Below are positions 21,405-34,133 of a stretch of 64,000 nt of DNA, in pieces. Every line of letters starts with the position of its first letter. Position 1 is the first letter of the stretch. Origin of the DNA: Chamaecrista fasciculata (Eukaryota; Streptophyta; Magnoliopsida; Fabales; Fabaceae); the NCBI GenBank assembly GCA_003254925.1, contig QANZ01049438.1, forward strand, positions 9,936-73,935, in the 5' to 3' direction. Under the pieces are notes generated by a model. That model was not told where the DNA came from. It saw only the letters and a list, made by a program, of their open reading frames with translations, and did no database searches. The translations under genes and the position numbers were made by a program.

Positions 21405-21413
21405 ATAAAATTT

Positions 21414-21959
21414 TTTCATTGTACGTGTTTTTTTTCTTCTATACTAGACATAGAGCAAATTTTTTTCTCACTACTACAATTAATTATCGAAAGTTTTCTT
21501 TTTATTTTAGTTGTTTTCAATGATAGTAAATGAGTAACAAGGATCATATTGAAAATAACAAAATATAAATTTTAAAACATAAAAACTCAATTGAAATTTA
21601 ATTTAAACAAAATTGCATATATACTTTAATAAAAAATTTAACCATTGCAGTCATACCTTGGACAGATACGAATCACACGATGTAATAATTGTCCTTGATC
21701 AATCGAAAATTCATAATGACTATATTTGGGTCATTGGCTCGTTGCTTTGTAAATCAATGGGCCTTTAGAAAATACTCAATGAGCATCATACAGGACGAAA
21801 GTCAAAACCTCATTCATTAATGGGTAGTCAATATATTCTGCTTTTTGTTGGAGGTCATCGATCAGAGTTAAATTCTTATTCATTAGGCCACTAGCCCACT
21901 ACCCACTGATTAGTTTTCACTGACAAAAGATTCAGCCTCAGTGTTCATTAACAATACAA

Positions 21960-21960
<1 letters not shown>
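21414..21960. other. Intergenic
   Basis: AT-rich with no recognisable gene. Confidence 0.5.

Positions 21961-22037
<77 letters not shown>
21961..22037 (+). repeat. (ATT)n microsatellite
   Basis: About 25 uninterrupted ATT units. Confidence 0.95.
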
Positions 22038-22039
<2 letters not shown>

Positions 22040-22876
22040 TTAAACTATAGTTTTTGCTTTCAATGTTGACTAGATTTGCCGGTTGAAATATTTTCTAATT
22101 ATGGGTAAGTCTAATTGTATCCTCAATTGTTTTTTTAATCAACTGTGTCTCTAATTTTTTAATTTTGGGTCAGTTATATCACATCCACATTCTATTAATA
22201 CAACTAGTAAAAATGTTAATATATCTGTTTTACTAAGTCCAAATGCAATAGAATTAGAGTTATAGGTTATTCTTAAAACATTAATATTGATCTTGTTTGA
22301 TGATAACTCAAAGTCTTCAACTCGATAAAGAAAAATCTCATCAAATTTAACTCGAAGTTCTAATTTAATCACATTCGAATTTGAAATGAGAAAAATATGA
22401 TCATATTCAATAGTTAGAGATCAATAATAAAACTTTTAGGAAACATTAAGGATTAAAATGGATAAAAAACTTATTAGGGACTAAAACAGAACTTAGGATA
22501 AATATTAGGGACCAAAATAATTTTTTGACCTTAATGAATAAACCCTCACATAATGGGCTTTTTTTTTCCTGCCTTTATTATGTTGTTGCAATTTGCAACA
22601 AATTCTTCACGCCTGTATGATGGCTTACTTCTCTCTCTATATATATATATATTTCTTTTCGTCTACGATGGCTTGCTACTCCAATGCTTAAACGAAACTG
22701 GGCCTTAAGGAGCCACAAGTAAATAGACCGGGCTTTCTCTTGCAAAAGAAATTAACACATTTTTATTTCTATATTCACTGAGAAATTCATAAACGTCACC
22801 GTTTGAGGTGGGGCCCTACCCCACATTACCTGGGCTCCACTGACTTGGCAATTAAAAAGAGAACACAAGAAAAGAA
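22038..22876. other. Upstream region of the LepA gene
   Basis: No gene seen. It includes a CTCTCTATATATATAT tract (about 22630-22650) and presumably the LepA promoter and 5' untranslated region; no TATA box can be assigned with confidence. Confidence 0.4.
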
Positions 22877-25800
22877 ATGAAAGATTCAAAAAGAATGGCC
22901 GCAGAAATTTGTTGTGGTTCTCTCCTCTTATCCTGTGAAACTCAGGTGAACTACCATCAACAACGCCATGCTCGACGAACCAGAACTACCAGAACAATAC
23001 CTCCTAGCAGATTGCAGTTTTCATCACCACACGAACATTCCTTCTCTTCTTCTTCTTCTTCTTCTCTCTCTAGAAATGCTTCCTTCTCCTCCAGAATCTC
23101 CCGCGCTAATAGGTTCAGAGTGATCTGCCAGGTCGCTGACCTTGAATTCGCCGCCAAAGCTGGCCAGGACCGTCTCTCTAAGGTTCATCACAACTTCACC
23201 TGAATTTGATTTTCAAGATTTTCTTAGTACAATGTAAATGTTTAATATTATTCAGGATTGTTAATATTATTCACTTCCAGGTACCTGTCTCTAATATAAG
23301 GAATTTCTCTATCATTGCTCATATTGACCATGGAAAATCAACCTTAGCCGATAAATTGCTTCAAGTCACTGGTACTGTTCAGCAGCGAGAAATGAAGGAA
23401 CAGTTCCTCGATAACATGGATTTGGAGAGAGAAAGAGGCATCACAATTAAGCTACAGGTTCGCATATTATTATTATTATTATTATTATCTTCTCCTCATA
23501 GTCTCTCATTCTTGCCGCATTACGACATTTGCTAAAGTATCAGTTTCTTCTATTCCACTTTACCTTGCTATGTAACTGCTTATGTTATATCCTTTACGAA
23601 TGCTGCTCACACGAAATTAATAACTAGAATTTGTTCTATTTGAGCTTCTCAATCATGGTCGCTCTCTTTATTAACATGTTAATTGTTAGCTTAAGTTCAA
23701 ATAAATCTTGTGCACGTGGCTAACTTTGAATCTTGGTAATTGTTAACTTATATGGAGGCTGGAGCACATTTATCAATAGCTGGAAATTAAATGATTAATG
23801 TTGGATTTTTTGTTTTGCTTGGATGTAAGCTGGCAGCCTGGTGTAGTGCATTTATTTCTAGATTCCTCTTCTTTACAACCCCTAAAATGATCGTAATTAC
23901 TTGTTTTGGCTGTTAAATATTGATAAGAAAATATACTGTATACAAATGTATAAGTGACAAATCGGAAGAAAAAAAGTGCTTATAGTTTTCTTGTTACTAA
24001 TTAAAGTGTCTCTTTTGAGCTACAATCTTTTGGAGATGGATTCTTTTCTTTATTCTGTCCAGGAAATTTGGATAATGTAATTTTCATTTAATCTTCAGAT
24101 GATGTAGCTTTTGTGTAATGTTTGAGAAAGCATTTAACTAATCTTGATCGTGGCAGGCAGCTCGAATGCGATATGTGTATGAAAATGAACCATATTGCTT
24201 AAATCTGATTGATACTCCGGGGCATGTTGACTTCTCTTATGAGGTATTTAAATTTGTTGCAACGTACTCGTAATATGACTGATCATGTTGCAGCAGTCGT
24301 ATCTCTATTCTTTTCTTCCTGCTTTGTGATTATTGTAAAAACCATTTTCTGATGTAAGTTAATTTCCTAATGGATTTGAAATGAAGAACATAGAGCAACT
24401 GTGTTGTCAAGCAGTGTTTTTGGGTTCATTTCTTATTTATGACTGAAAAAATTTAAAATTAAGCTCTTTCCAATTAGTTATATTTCCTCAATTAAATGAA
24501 GCTGAAAAAACACTAACACGTTTAGGTGATCATCACTTTTTGCCTTATTCCACTTCTTTGCTTCATTACTACTTTGAGTACTTTCTGGCCCAAAAAAAAA
24601 ACCATTGCTACTTACTTTAAGAAGAATTTCTAAGACATTTCTCAGAAACTCATTTTTGTTCTGATTATTTTTTGTTTGATCTGTTTATCCAGTGTTTTGG
24701 TCATACACTAAGCTTGTCTGAAATTCTGAATGCTGTGATATGTTACTAGGCTCATGATACATGTAGATAATCATTTTACCCCTTCCTTGTGCTATTATTT
24801 TTATAAAACTATGATTATTTTTTTCCAATTATTTTCTACTTATACGCTGTTTGTATATTTCTAGGTTTCTCGGTCACTTGCTGCATGTGAGGGCGCTCTT
24901 CTTGTTGTAGATGCTTCTCAGGTGAATCTCTATGGATTTAATTGTATTCTTCCTTGCTCTAGTATTTAGGATGCTGGCTCTTGAATTTTGTTTTGGACTT
25001 GATATTGATCATTCATTTTTGTGCATCTAACTCTAAGTAGTTCTAAATGTTACTCCGCCTCCTACTGTTTTGTTAAGAAAAAATTGTTTCTGAATGACAG
25101 GGAGTTGAAGCACAAACACTAGCTAATGTTTATTTGGCATTGGAGAACAACCTAGAAGTTATCCCTGTAAGTAGACCATTTTACTTCTACCATTTCTCTT
25201 TTTAATATTTCTTTGTTATATTAGTTTGCAGAGAGACTTATTATTCTTTATTCTTGCTACAGTGCTACTTATGTCATTAATCATTTGGCATTAAAAAAAA
25301 AAAGAAGTTAATTTCTTATTGAGATAATATGGCAAGAATTTACCCTCTATGTTCTCTTGTTATGGGATTTCACTAAAGTTTATCTTTTCAGTGGGTATCA
25401 ATTGATGAAACCAACTTATATCTACATATCTGTTCATTAATCTGATGACAAAACTTATTCTTATCCATTACAGGTTTTGAACAAAATAGATCTTCCAGGT
25501 GCTGAACCAGATCGAGTTATTAAGGAGATTGAAGAGGTATGTTTGTTAACATAAATCCTTTTTGGAAGAAGATTCTTAATTTGTTCATTTTCATGTAGGC
25601 AGTATTCTATGATCCTGCCTTCTATTAGTTTCTTCTCATACCATACATTTCTCTCTCTCTTTTCACCATAGCAAAATGTCTTGTTTGACATGGTAAAGTC
25701 TGACTCTCTAAATTTTCTGTGCTAGCTATTGGAATAGTTATAGTTGTTTTGCACATGCTTCATTGGGATAACATAAGTTTGAAAATTTGTGTTTAAGGGA

Positions 25801-28800
25801 TTCCATGCATGATCATTGGAAGTTTCTTTATTCTATATTGGGCAATCCTGAATGAATCAAATGATTGTCATAAGATGATTCTTATGTTGAAATTGTTGAA
25901 TTGATTTCTTTGTAGATTATTGGGTTAGACTGTAGCAATGCAATTCTCTGCTCTGCCAAGGTAAGCTCTCTGTCTTTAATTTTTGCGTTAATAGATGGCT
26001 ATCTTTTCCATTAATAAGTAACTATGATAACTATTTTCTTTTCTAGGAAGGAATTGGTATAACTGATATTCTCAATGCAATTGTTACAAGAATTCCCCCA
26101 CCTGCTGATACAAAAAAAAGTCCATTGAGGGCTCTAATTTTTGATAGGTATTACTTTATATTTTTCCTCTCCCTATCTCTCTCTCTCTCTCTAGATATTG
26201 TTAAAATTGTTCATTCAAAGAGGGAAATAAAAAATATTTTATAATGTTATGTACCTCATTAGGTTACCATTAAGATCTAATATGGTACTTAAAGCCTTGA
26301 GACTTAGACTCCTAATAAGCTAATCATTAATTCCTTGATTCTTGATGCAGTTACTATGACCCATATAGGGGTGTCATTGTATATTTTCGAGTTGTGGATG
26401 GGACTATAAAGAAAGGCGACAGAGTTTATTTCATGGCTAGTAAGAAGGTGTAGTATTCTTCCTACTTTTTGATATCCCCTTTTAACCACTTCTGTTTTAC
26501 ATTAGCAGGCATTAACTGTCTATTAGAGTTGTTAGTTGACAGTTTCACAAAGTATCTCTCCATTGCAACGGCAATTTAAATCGGTTCAAAGCATGCTAGC
26601 ATTGTTGTTACTGAAACACATACTTTACCTGAACCAATGTTATTATACACAGGATTATTTTGCTGATGAAATTGGAGTTTTGTCTCCCAATCAACTCCAA
26701 GTTGATGAATTGTATGCAGGAGAGGTAAAGTGATACTTCTCATTGGGTTGGTTAATTTGCTGATATACCTCATTGTTTTTTTATATTTCATCAGTTGTCT
26801 TGTTTCCCTTATCCTTTTCCAACTCTAATATGTATTCTCAATGAAGCAAGGACTTAAAAGTATAGGACTGGAAAGTATAAGTAACATAGCTTATGTGAAC
26901 AGATATTATACTTGGGTAAAATGTACATATGGTGTTAAATTGACGTGTTCTTGCATCCTCACTATGTGTGCAGTTGATTTTTTGCTGGTTTGTTTCCTCA
27001 AAGGATGATGGGAGGATTTTTTTTTTTTGAGACATATTGATCTTTGATACTTTATTGTGTATTTTAATAGGTGGGCTATCTTGCAGCATCAATAAGAACA
27101 GTAGCCGATGCCAGGGTTGGTGACACTATCACTCACTATGGCAGACAAGCAGAGAAATCACTCCCTGGATATGAGGAAGCCACTCCAATGGTGTTTTGTG
27201 GCCTATTTCCTGTTGATGCGGACCAGTAATTATCTCTTCTTGCTCTCTTTTGCCATTCCATGACAAAATTATGGGTTTATGAACTTTCATGTCCCTGGAA
27301 TTAATTACTCTCATCCACATTGTTGTCAGATTTCCTGAGCTACGTGATGCACTTGAGAAGCTACAACTCAATGATGCTGCACTGAAGGTAAATGATTGAC
27401 GTGATAAATAACATGAAAATATTTGACTTTTAATCTTTATAACTGTTGATGCTTGTGTGCATGTACTCATGGAAAGGTTTCATGATTTATGTCTTTTTGT
27501 AAGCCATTTCTTAATCTAAGTATGGTTTATGCTTTATTTTTTCATTTCTTGTTTGATGTGAAAATAATTTTAATCAGTTCTCCTTTTCTGTAAGCTGTTT
27601 AATTTTGACTATTCAGCCATTATAGTCATTTTTTTTTCATGGTGAAGAATGCATGCCAATCTGGTATGTAGCTTACTTGAATTTTACTATGGGCAATCTA
27701 CATGCATGATCTTGCTTCACATCCAATGTTTTTGCCATGAATTTACCAGCTATTGTAGTTTTGAATTCTTCTTAATATATAATTTTCTGACAGTCTAGCT
27801 TGATATTGGTAGGATTAATTACTGATCCTGATAGTTTTTTTATGTTGTCAAAACACCCTAAAAACTCTTTTTGTACCTCAATTTGATTATTTTGGCGCTT
27901 TTGTGTCGTGCTTTGTTTGGATATCTATTTTTCAGATGGTTGGTGATTTCTTTGACCAGTTAAAGTCCAGAAGTAAGGGTTATGCTAGCATGGAGTATAC
28001 TGTCATCGGGTAAATGTTGGTGAAGGCTTTGTTTCTTGATAATAGTCATATGGGTTTCAGACTTTTGGCTTCTACTCACTCACAAGATACAAGGGATATG
28101 CCAACAGTTGCAATGAACTGATGTGCTGACAATTCTAAAAAAAAATTGAAGAATCCAAATATGATTGTTAGTTCAGGCATCTAATTTTTACCTCTGTCAT
28201 TTTTCTTTTATATTAGATTTATATTATGCTGCTTTATGTAATTAAATGCAGCATTTCACTTTATGACCTTTCAGTACACTTGTTATGACTTGGGCATCAA
28301 GATCTTCAATAGAATTATGCCATGTTGAAGATTTTCTTTTTGAAAGAAGTTAATTATGTAGCACTCAAGTTGTGAAAACTGACTGTCCATAATACATATA
28401 TTACATTTATATTGCAGAACTTGGATAGTTGATAATTAAAACCTTAAGTACTCAAGTCTTTTCCTGTATATACTTTAATACGTGAGTTGATTACCTTTGC
28501 TAGGTTTATTCAATACATTTTAATACTTACTGTGTGCTGACTGTCAGGTACAAAGAAAGTGATTTAATTAAACTTGACATACAGATAAATGGTGATCCAG
28601 TTGAACCATTGGCTACAATTGTTCACAAAGATAAGGTAACATATTTATTTATTTTTCTGAATTACTGGTCATCCTCTTCACATACGTAGTCTGTCCCATG
28701 TCTATAAATAAAATGTAGCTGACACTTGGAAATTGCAATTTATAGAATTTGAGTCTGACTTTTATTGGTGCCAATATTTTCTGAGATATCTTCTTTGTTG

Positions 28801-30706
28801 GTTAAACTTGCCCCGGATGCTCGTTTTCTTATTTAATTTACTTTTACTTTACCAGTGTGGTTAGGCATTTATTTCCTGAAATGATGCTTTTTAAATACTT
28901 TGTTCAAGCACAGAAAAATATTTAATGAGACTATTCCTAATTTTTCAACCTACTTAATAGTAGTTTTTTAGTAGTGTCAAGAATCAAGATCGAAGGTAAT
29001 ACTAGCTTGCACATAAAGATTCTTGATATATAGAATTGAGCCTTTACAAACAGTATCTACAAGTTTTAGACGAAAACAACATGAATGTTATTTTCTACTA
29101 AAGCCTCTAATCACACATGCTGTCTAGTTCAAGTTATTCAACTACCAGTATTAGCTTCGTTAGGAGTTGAACTCAAGACTTGAGTCATGAGTCTCATGAC
29201 CATGTTAGTCTCTATTTTTCCCTCTTATGATTTTCATTTGCTCCCTCCCTTCTCCGGAAAAGAAAATTGTACCCGTGGGTGTTTGATTGCTTATGCATTT
29301 ACTATGACTGATTCAAGGAGATATTAATAGACGTGCTGCGTTGGAAACTTAGTATTTCCTGCTTATTGTGCTCTATACCACTTAGTTTTGGAAGTATTTA
29401 TGGTGCAGAGTTGTGGTTTTACTTTTATATCATTGACTTCATCTCAACGCACAGTATGTTTTGGCACATTTATACGCTAGGCTGTCACCACTTGGTTTGA
29501 CAAATACCTTTTTGTAAACTTGAGGATTACATTCCATAACTCATACTAATTTTTTCAGCATTTTATATCAAAATATCCTAAAAAGTTCAATGGAAACTAC
29601 ATTTGCAGGCATATTCAATAGGAAGGGCCTTGACTCTGAAGTTGAAAGAGCTCATACCACGTCAAATGTTTAAAGTACCAATTCAAGTAAGATTTATGTA
29701 CTCTTCACACTTTTTATGTACCGTTTTGTAAGATAATAAAAACAAGCCCTGATTCTCTGACTTTATATGCTGCAATTTTCACTCTGCTCTCACTCTCCTT
29801 CTGCTCCACTGATACATTTCGTACATTAGAATTCTCTTTTGAGTATTTTAATTCTTTGCTTTTCACCTTTTCCCATTAAAAGGTAATCTCAGCTGTATAT
29901 GCTTGCAATCTGTGTGGCAGGCGTGCATAGGTTCAAAAGTGATTGCTAGTGAAGCTTTATCTGCAATAAGGAAGGATGTACTGGCCAAATGCTACGGTAA
30001 GACAAGAATGCATATCTTTACGATTGTAATTATTTTTTATTTTGGCTGGTCCCCCCTTTGTTTTAAAATGCTTTGTTGTTCCTGTATCCATTTGTGAAAA
30101 GAAAAAATCCACATAAATATGAATTGCTCTAAGATTACCTTTCCTATAATATTGTATTCTTCATTAAACTGTTTGATTTCTCCAAGTTGTCTCGATTAAT
30201 GTTTTAGCTTTTGATATCATTCTTCTAGGTGGGGACATTTCGAGGAAAAAGAAGCTACTTAAGAAACAGGTACGAGCCCCGAATATATTGACTGTCATTT
30301 TCTATTGTGGGCTTTTTAGGCTTCCAGATTGTTGTCTGTCCATTAAACCATAATTTGCAGCCAGAATAGTGATTGATTGAAGGATTTGTTCATATACTAG
30401 TGCCCTATAATGAACAAGATAAAGGTTTCTTAACTTGCAACTAGTATGATCTCTGGCTTCACTTGATTTTTTCTCTTGGGGGAAAAACTAGTGATGTGTA
30501 AGAGTGAAACAGAATAAACTCGGCATACATGGAAGATGGTTGATGTGTTTTCAATCTAAATTTATATTTGATTGCCTCTACCCTAACTCTATTTCCATCT
30601 AACTAACCAGGCTGAAGGGAAGAAACGGATGAAATCAATTGGAAAGGTTGACGTGCCTCAAGAAGCCTTCATGGCTGTTTTGAAACTTGAAAAAGAGGTG
30701 ATATGA
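22877..30706 (+). CDS. Chloroplast LepA/GUF1-type translation factor, internal segment missing
   Basis: A ribosome-dependent GTPase that acts on stalled or mistranslocated chloroplast ribosomes (known for EF4/LepA). Exons: 22877-23182, 23281-23457, 24157-24243, 24865-24921, 25101-25166, 25474-25536, 25916-25960, 26047-26147, 26351-26447, 26653-26724, 27071-27225, 27330-27387, 27936-28009, 28548-28635, 29609-29686, 29921-29996, 30229-30269, 30611-30706. All introns are GT-AG and the sum is 578 codons plus stop. Residues 1-100 form a Ser/Arg-rich transit peptide. G motifs are visible: [26 protein letters not shown]. Domain II and the LepA C-terminal domain follow. Between exons 12 and 13 about 100-120 residues usual in the family (domain III and part of domain V) are absent, yet both exon ends are phase 0 and join in frame. 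The second Met (22895) has the better start context. Confidence 0.88.
27388..27935 (+). other. LepA intron 12, site of the missing exon(s)
   Basis: A 548 bp GT-AG intron between AATGATGCTGCACTGAAG and ATGGTTGGTGATTTC. All six frames are stop-rich and no remnant of the expected domain III/V coding sequence is recognisable. The deletion took at least one exon and the adjoining intron parts cleanly. Confidence 0.7.
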
Positions 30707-30910
30707 TTCCTTCTCGATGGCTTGTAACTAATCTGAATTGGGGGAAATGTCAGAATGTATCTTAATTATTGTTTTAGTATAATGGTCCACAATCCACATG
30801 ATGTTGATTCAATGGCAATCCGTTGAATATAAGATGCTGGATTTCATCGTAATCTCAGATCATAAAATGCCTTTGTGAAGATGAGTAGTGGAAAACCAAC
30901 ATATGTTCAC

Positions 30911-31340
30911 ATTTTTTTTTTGATACAATCAAAATAGCATGACAAGGAAAGAAAGTTCAAACCAGGAGGGATATGATAAGGAATTAAGAATACATTGTTC
31001 CACAACACATATCATGACTATTCTTTTCCCTATGTCTATGTTTACCACGCCCCATACTTTTATTAACTTGATCAGTAGCGAGCGTTGATAGTTGCATATC
31101 TTAAAGTTCATTCAATATTGCTTCTGTTGACTTTTGCACATTATCAAAGTGCAAATTACTAACAGCTTACCATCATTTGCTCAAGTTGCCCATAATCACC
31201 AATCCATCTCCCCTGATCGTCCTGCAAGGTTGTGATCTGATTCATAGCATGCCTTTTTCTCAAAGCTGTATGAATATAATGAGTATTCTTGTCTCCATAT
31301 CAAGCAGTCTTCCCAATCTCTTTGTATACTAGAACTCTCT
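30911..31340 (-). mobile_element. LINE fragment (pre-RT region)
   Basis: On the minus strand about 31180-31330 reads as the segment just upstream of a LINE reverse transcriptase (YGDKNTHYIH, then RKRHAM, then QDDQGRWIGDYGQLE), with an in-frame stop. About 240 bp lower in coordinate it ends in a poly(A) (poly-T at 30912-30921 on the plus strand). The normal 3' half of a LINE is absent, so this is an internally deleted or early-polyadenylated copy. It lies about 200 bp past the LepA stop codon. Confidence 0.65.
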
Positions 31341-33111
31341 AAAATGCAAGCAGAGTCAGCAGAGATACTGGATTGGAGTTGGAGGATGTGCTAACAGCTA
31401 ACCATTTGGTCTCTAAAATATTATCGAGTTGATAATTCGATCTCTGAACGATTGAAATACTTACTAGTTCTTTTTATGAATTAAAGAGTATATTTTTAGT
31501 TTTTTTAAGACACTAATGAGTATGACATTTGGTTTTCTTAATGAATAAACTATGTATTTCAATATTTTATAATCAAATTATTAGTTTACTCTTAAAAATA
31601 TACATTTTTTGTTCGCCAGAGATAGAAATGGACAAAACATCGCAGTATTAAAAATATACATTTTAAATTTACATAAATGATGAAAAAGCCAGCGAGCAAG
31701 AACAATATGATATGGGCATATGTCTAATTTGTTATCGGTTCAATAATAATATAATTAGTTACAAATAAATAATCAAAATTCTATAATGTTATCCCAAGTT
31801 ATAGACAAGAAATGGAATAAGAGTTTCAAGGCTACCAGTATTTATCAATTAAAGTAGTTTTTGATTCAGATAAATAATTATATATAATTAATTGCATAAG
31901 CATGCATAGGTATTCATTAAACATTAGATAAATTTTATTTTATTAAAAATTATTGTTTCTCAAATTAAATGTTATATAGAAGGGTAACAAATCAAGGTTT
32001 GATTAATGTATTATTTTTTAGCCAACGAAAAATGTATTTTGATAATGAATCCTTGAAAGTTAGGAGAAAAGGAATGGAGTCTAGACAGCTCAAAATTGTT
32101 TTGACATTTGTGTCTAAGAAAGTTGGTTCTGATACTGAAAGTCTGGTATATTATTAAAAGCAAAAATCAAGTTGGCTCTTTGTTCTTTATTTATTTATAA
32201 ATTTAATTTTTTTAAAATTTTAGCCCAAGACGAAGTAGGAAGGAAGAAGCAAACTTACGCAAGAATGTTTGGTTATGTTCAATGTGTTCAATGTTTGGTT
32301 CTTGTCGTCTGGTTGACGGGGTTTCGTTATAATTATTATTATTATTATTATCATTTATTTTTAGACCCATCATTGGGATTGTAAAGTCTGGTACGACAAT
32401 AAATAAAATAGTGTAAAATGATCCAATAAAAAAAAAAGATAAAACATAAATTAACGTTAAGTTTAGCTAAACTATTTTTTCTATTTTGACTATTTTCTGA
32501 ATAAATATATTTACTTTTTTATTTTATTTTTACTAGTCAAAGTAACTTTCTGTAAAAATTAAGATTGTTGGTTTATCTATATTTATATATCTTATACATC
32601 TATACTGTTTACATATATATTTTAAGATATATTTATCATTCATCTATTATTATTATATTAAAATTAACTGGATTTACATATATAAAAATGTTTGTACACA
32701 TTTTTAATGTATAAAGCAATAAAAAAAATATAAAAATAGTATAAACAATAATATTTTATTATATATTAAAATAATAAAAAAATATTACTCATTAATTGTT
32801 TACATAAAATTTTATTATTTTATTTAATAATTTTGAGAGATTAACACTTAGAAATGTCTAAAACTATATATATATATATATATATAATATTATAGAATAT
32901 AGATGTGATCCGATATAAAATGCTAAAAAAGAGAATAATAAGGAGTTATCGATAAAAAAAAAATTAAATAACTTTCCAGTTTCAGCTTGCAATGCTATGC
33001 CAAATGTACAATATATAAAATGTATCTGAAATGGAAGTGGAAATAATTTGTTTTTGAACAACTCTTTAAAATAAATAAGAGTTGAATTTACCAGAAGACT
33101 TTATTTCCTAT
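31341..33111. other. Intergenic, very AT-rich
   Basis: No gene recognised. It includes an (ATT)n tract at about 32329-32350 and a (TA)n tract at about 32866-32886. Confidence 0.55.
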
Positions 33112-33116
33112 AATAT

Positions 33117-33740
33117 TGATGAACCTGGTTTTGGCCGTAGGGCATTACCTGGTTCGATGAGGCAACTTTGGGTCAGAAGTCACCTGCAAGTCAATGAAAA
33201 CACAGGGGTGGCCCTGCGATTCACCTCCGATGCTTAAGTCAGTAAAATAGCCTGAGAGCAATAATGTGTGGAAATGGAAATAGTGCGTACCTTTTTCCAG
33301 TAGAGGAGCTCTCTTTTTATACTGGTGAAGTGAGACCTTTTTGACCTAGATATGGTCGATTGTGATCCTAACTGATTTGGCCAAATCAGTTGTGACCTTG
33401 GTGGAAATCCTAACTGTCCGTTATTCTCGTAGATCTGTTGGTCAGGATACGGGAATAAGTTGTTTGGTTCCTGAGAGTTGCAGCAACGCCTTTTCCTATA
33501 CCTTCTCGTGAGCGCCAGTTTGTTGGCGTTCTCGACCGACGCAAGGCATTTGGGGTCTTAACCATGCTAGGACTCTTCCTGTGGACGCCTAGCTTTTGGC
33601 GTCCTCGATTTTCATGAGAAGCTTGGTGCCTTACTTGTGTAGGGCTCTTTTGGCGTTGTCGCCCAAGGGATTCCTTTGATGATCCTTTGAACGCCTATGG
33701 TCTAGGTCTTCTAGTCCTTAAGTCATTAGGCCTATTATCA
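33117..33740 (-). mobile_element. Solo LTR with 5 bp target duplication
   Basis: A 624 bp LTR running TGATGAAC...TTATCA on the plus strand, flanked by perfect 5 bp repeats AATAT (33112-33116 and 33741-33745). On the minus strand it has a TATA box (CAGTATAAAAAGAG, near 33320). Downstream is an R-U5-like part containing ACTGACTTAAGCATCGGAGG, a word typical of plant Ty3/Gypsy LTRs. No internal region remains, so LTR-LTR recombination removed the element body. Its superfamily is inferred from that word only. Confidence 0.85.
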
Positions 33741-33745
33741 AATAT

Positions 33746-34021
33746 GATAAAAAGTTTGAATTGTATTAAGAAAATTAGAAAAGTATTTAATTTTAGAGTT
33801 GGCATTTATCTATGAGAGTTTAATCTAAGTCTTAAGTTGACTCCTTAAAAAAATATTGAATAATTAAAGAAAATGATATCAAAATGACCTTAATCATAGT
33901 CAAAACACCTTCCACGTGCGGCACTAAAGGAGGTGCACTGCAACATTGTACCCTAACCATATCGATGGCACAAGACATGTGCCATCACTTTTCGCGTGAA
34001 GGTGTGTCAAGACGTAGATGA
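33746..34021. other. Intergenic, between solo LTR and LINE
   Basis: No gene seen. Confidence 0.5.
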
Positions 34022-34133
34022 GAGTTATCGTGCATTATGATATTGAACTTACGATGTAAGTGTTGTAGCAAGGAGAAGAGTTATCGTGCATTATGATATT
34101 GAACTTACGATGTAAGTGTTGTAGCAAGGAGAA
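34022..34133 (+). repeat. Perfect 56 bp tandem duplication at LINE 5' edge
   Basis: Positions 34022-34077 and 34078-34133 are identical. The second copy is contiguous with the LINE endonuclease coding frame. The first copy forms the 5' boundary of recognisable LINE sequence. It may have arisen during 5' junction formation of target-primed reverse transcription, or later by slippage. Confidence 0.9.
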
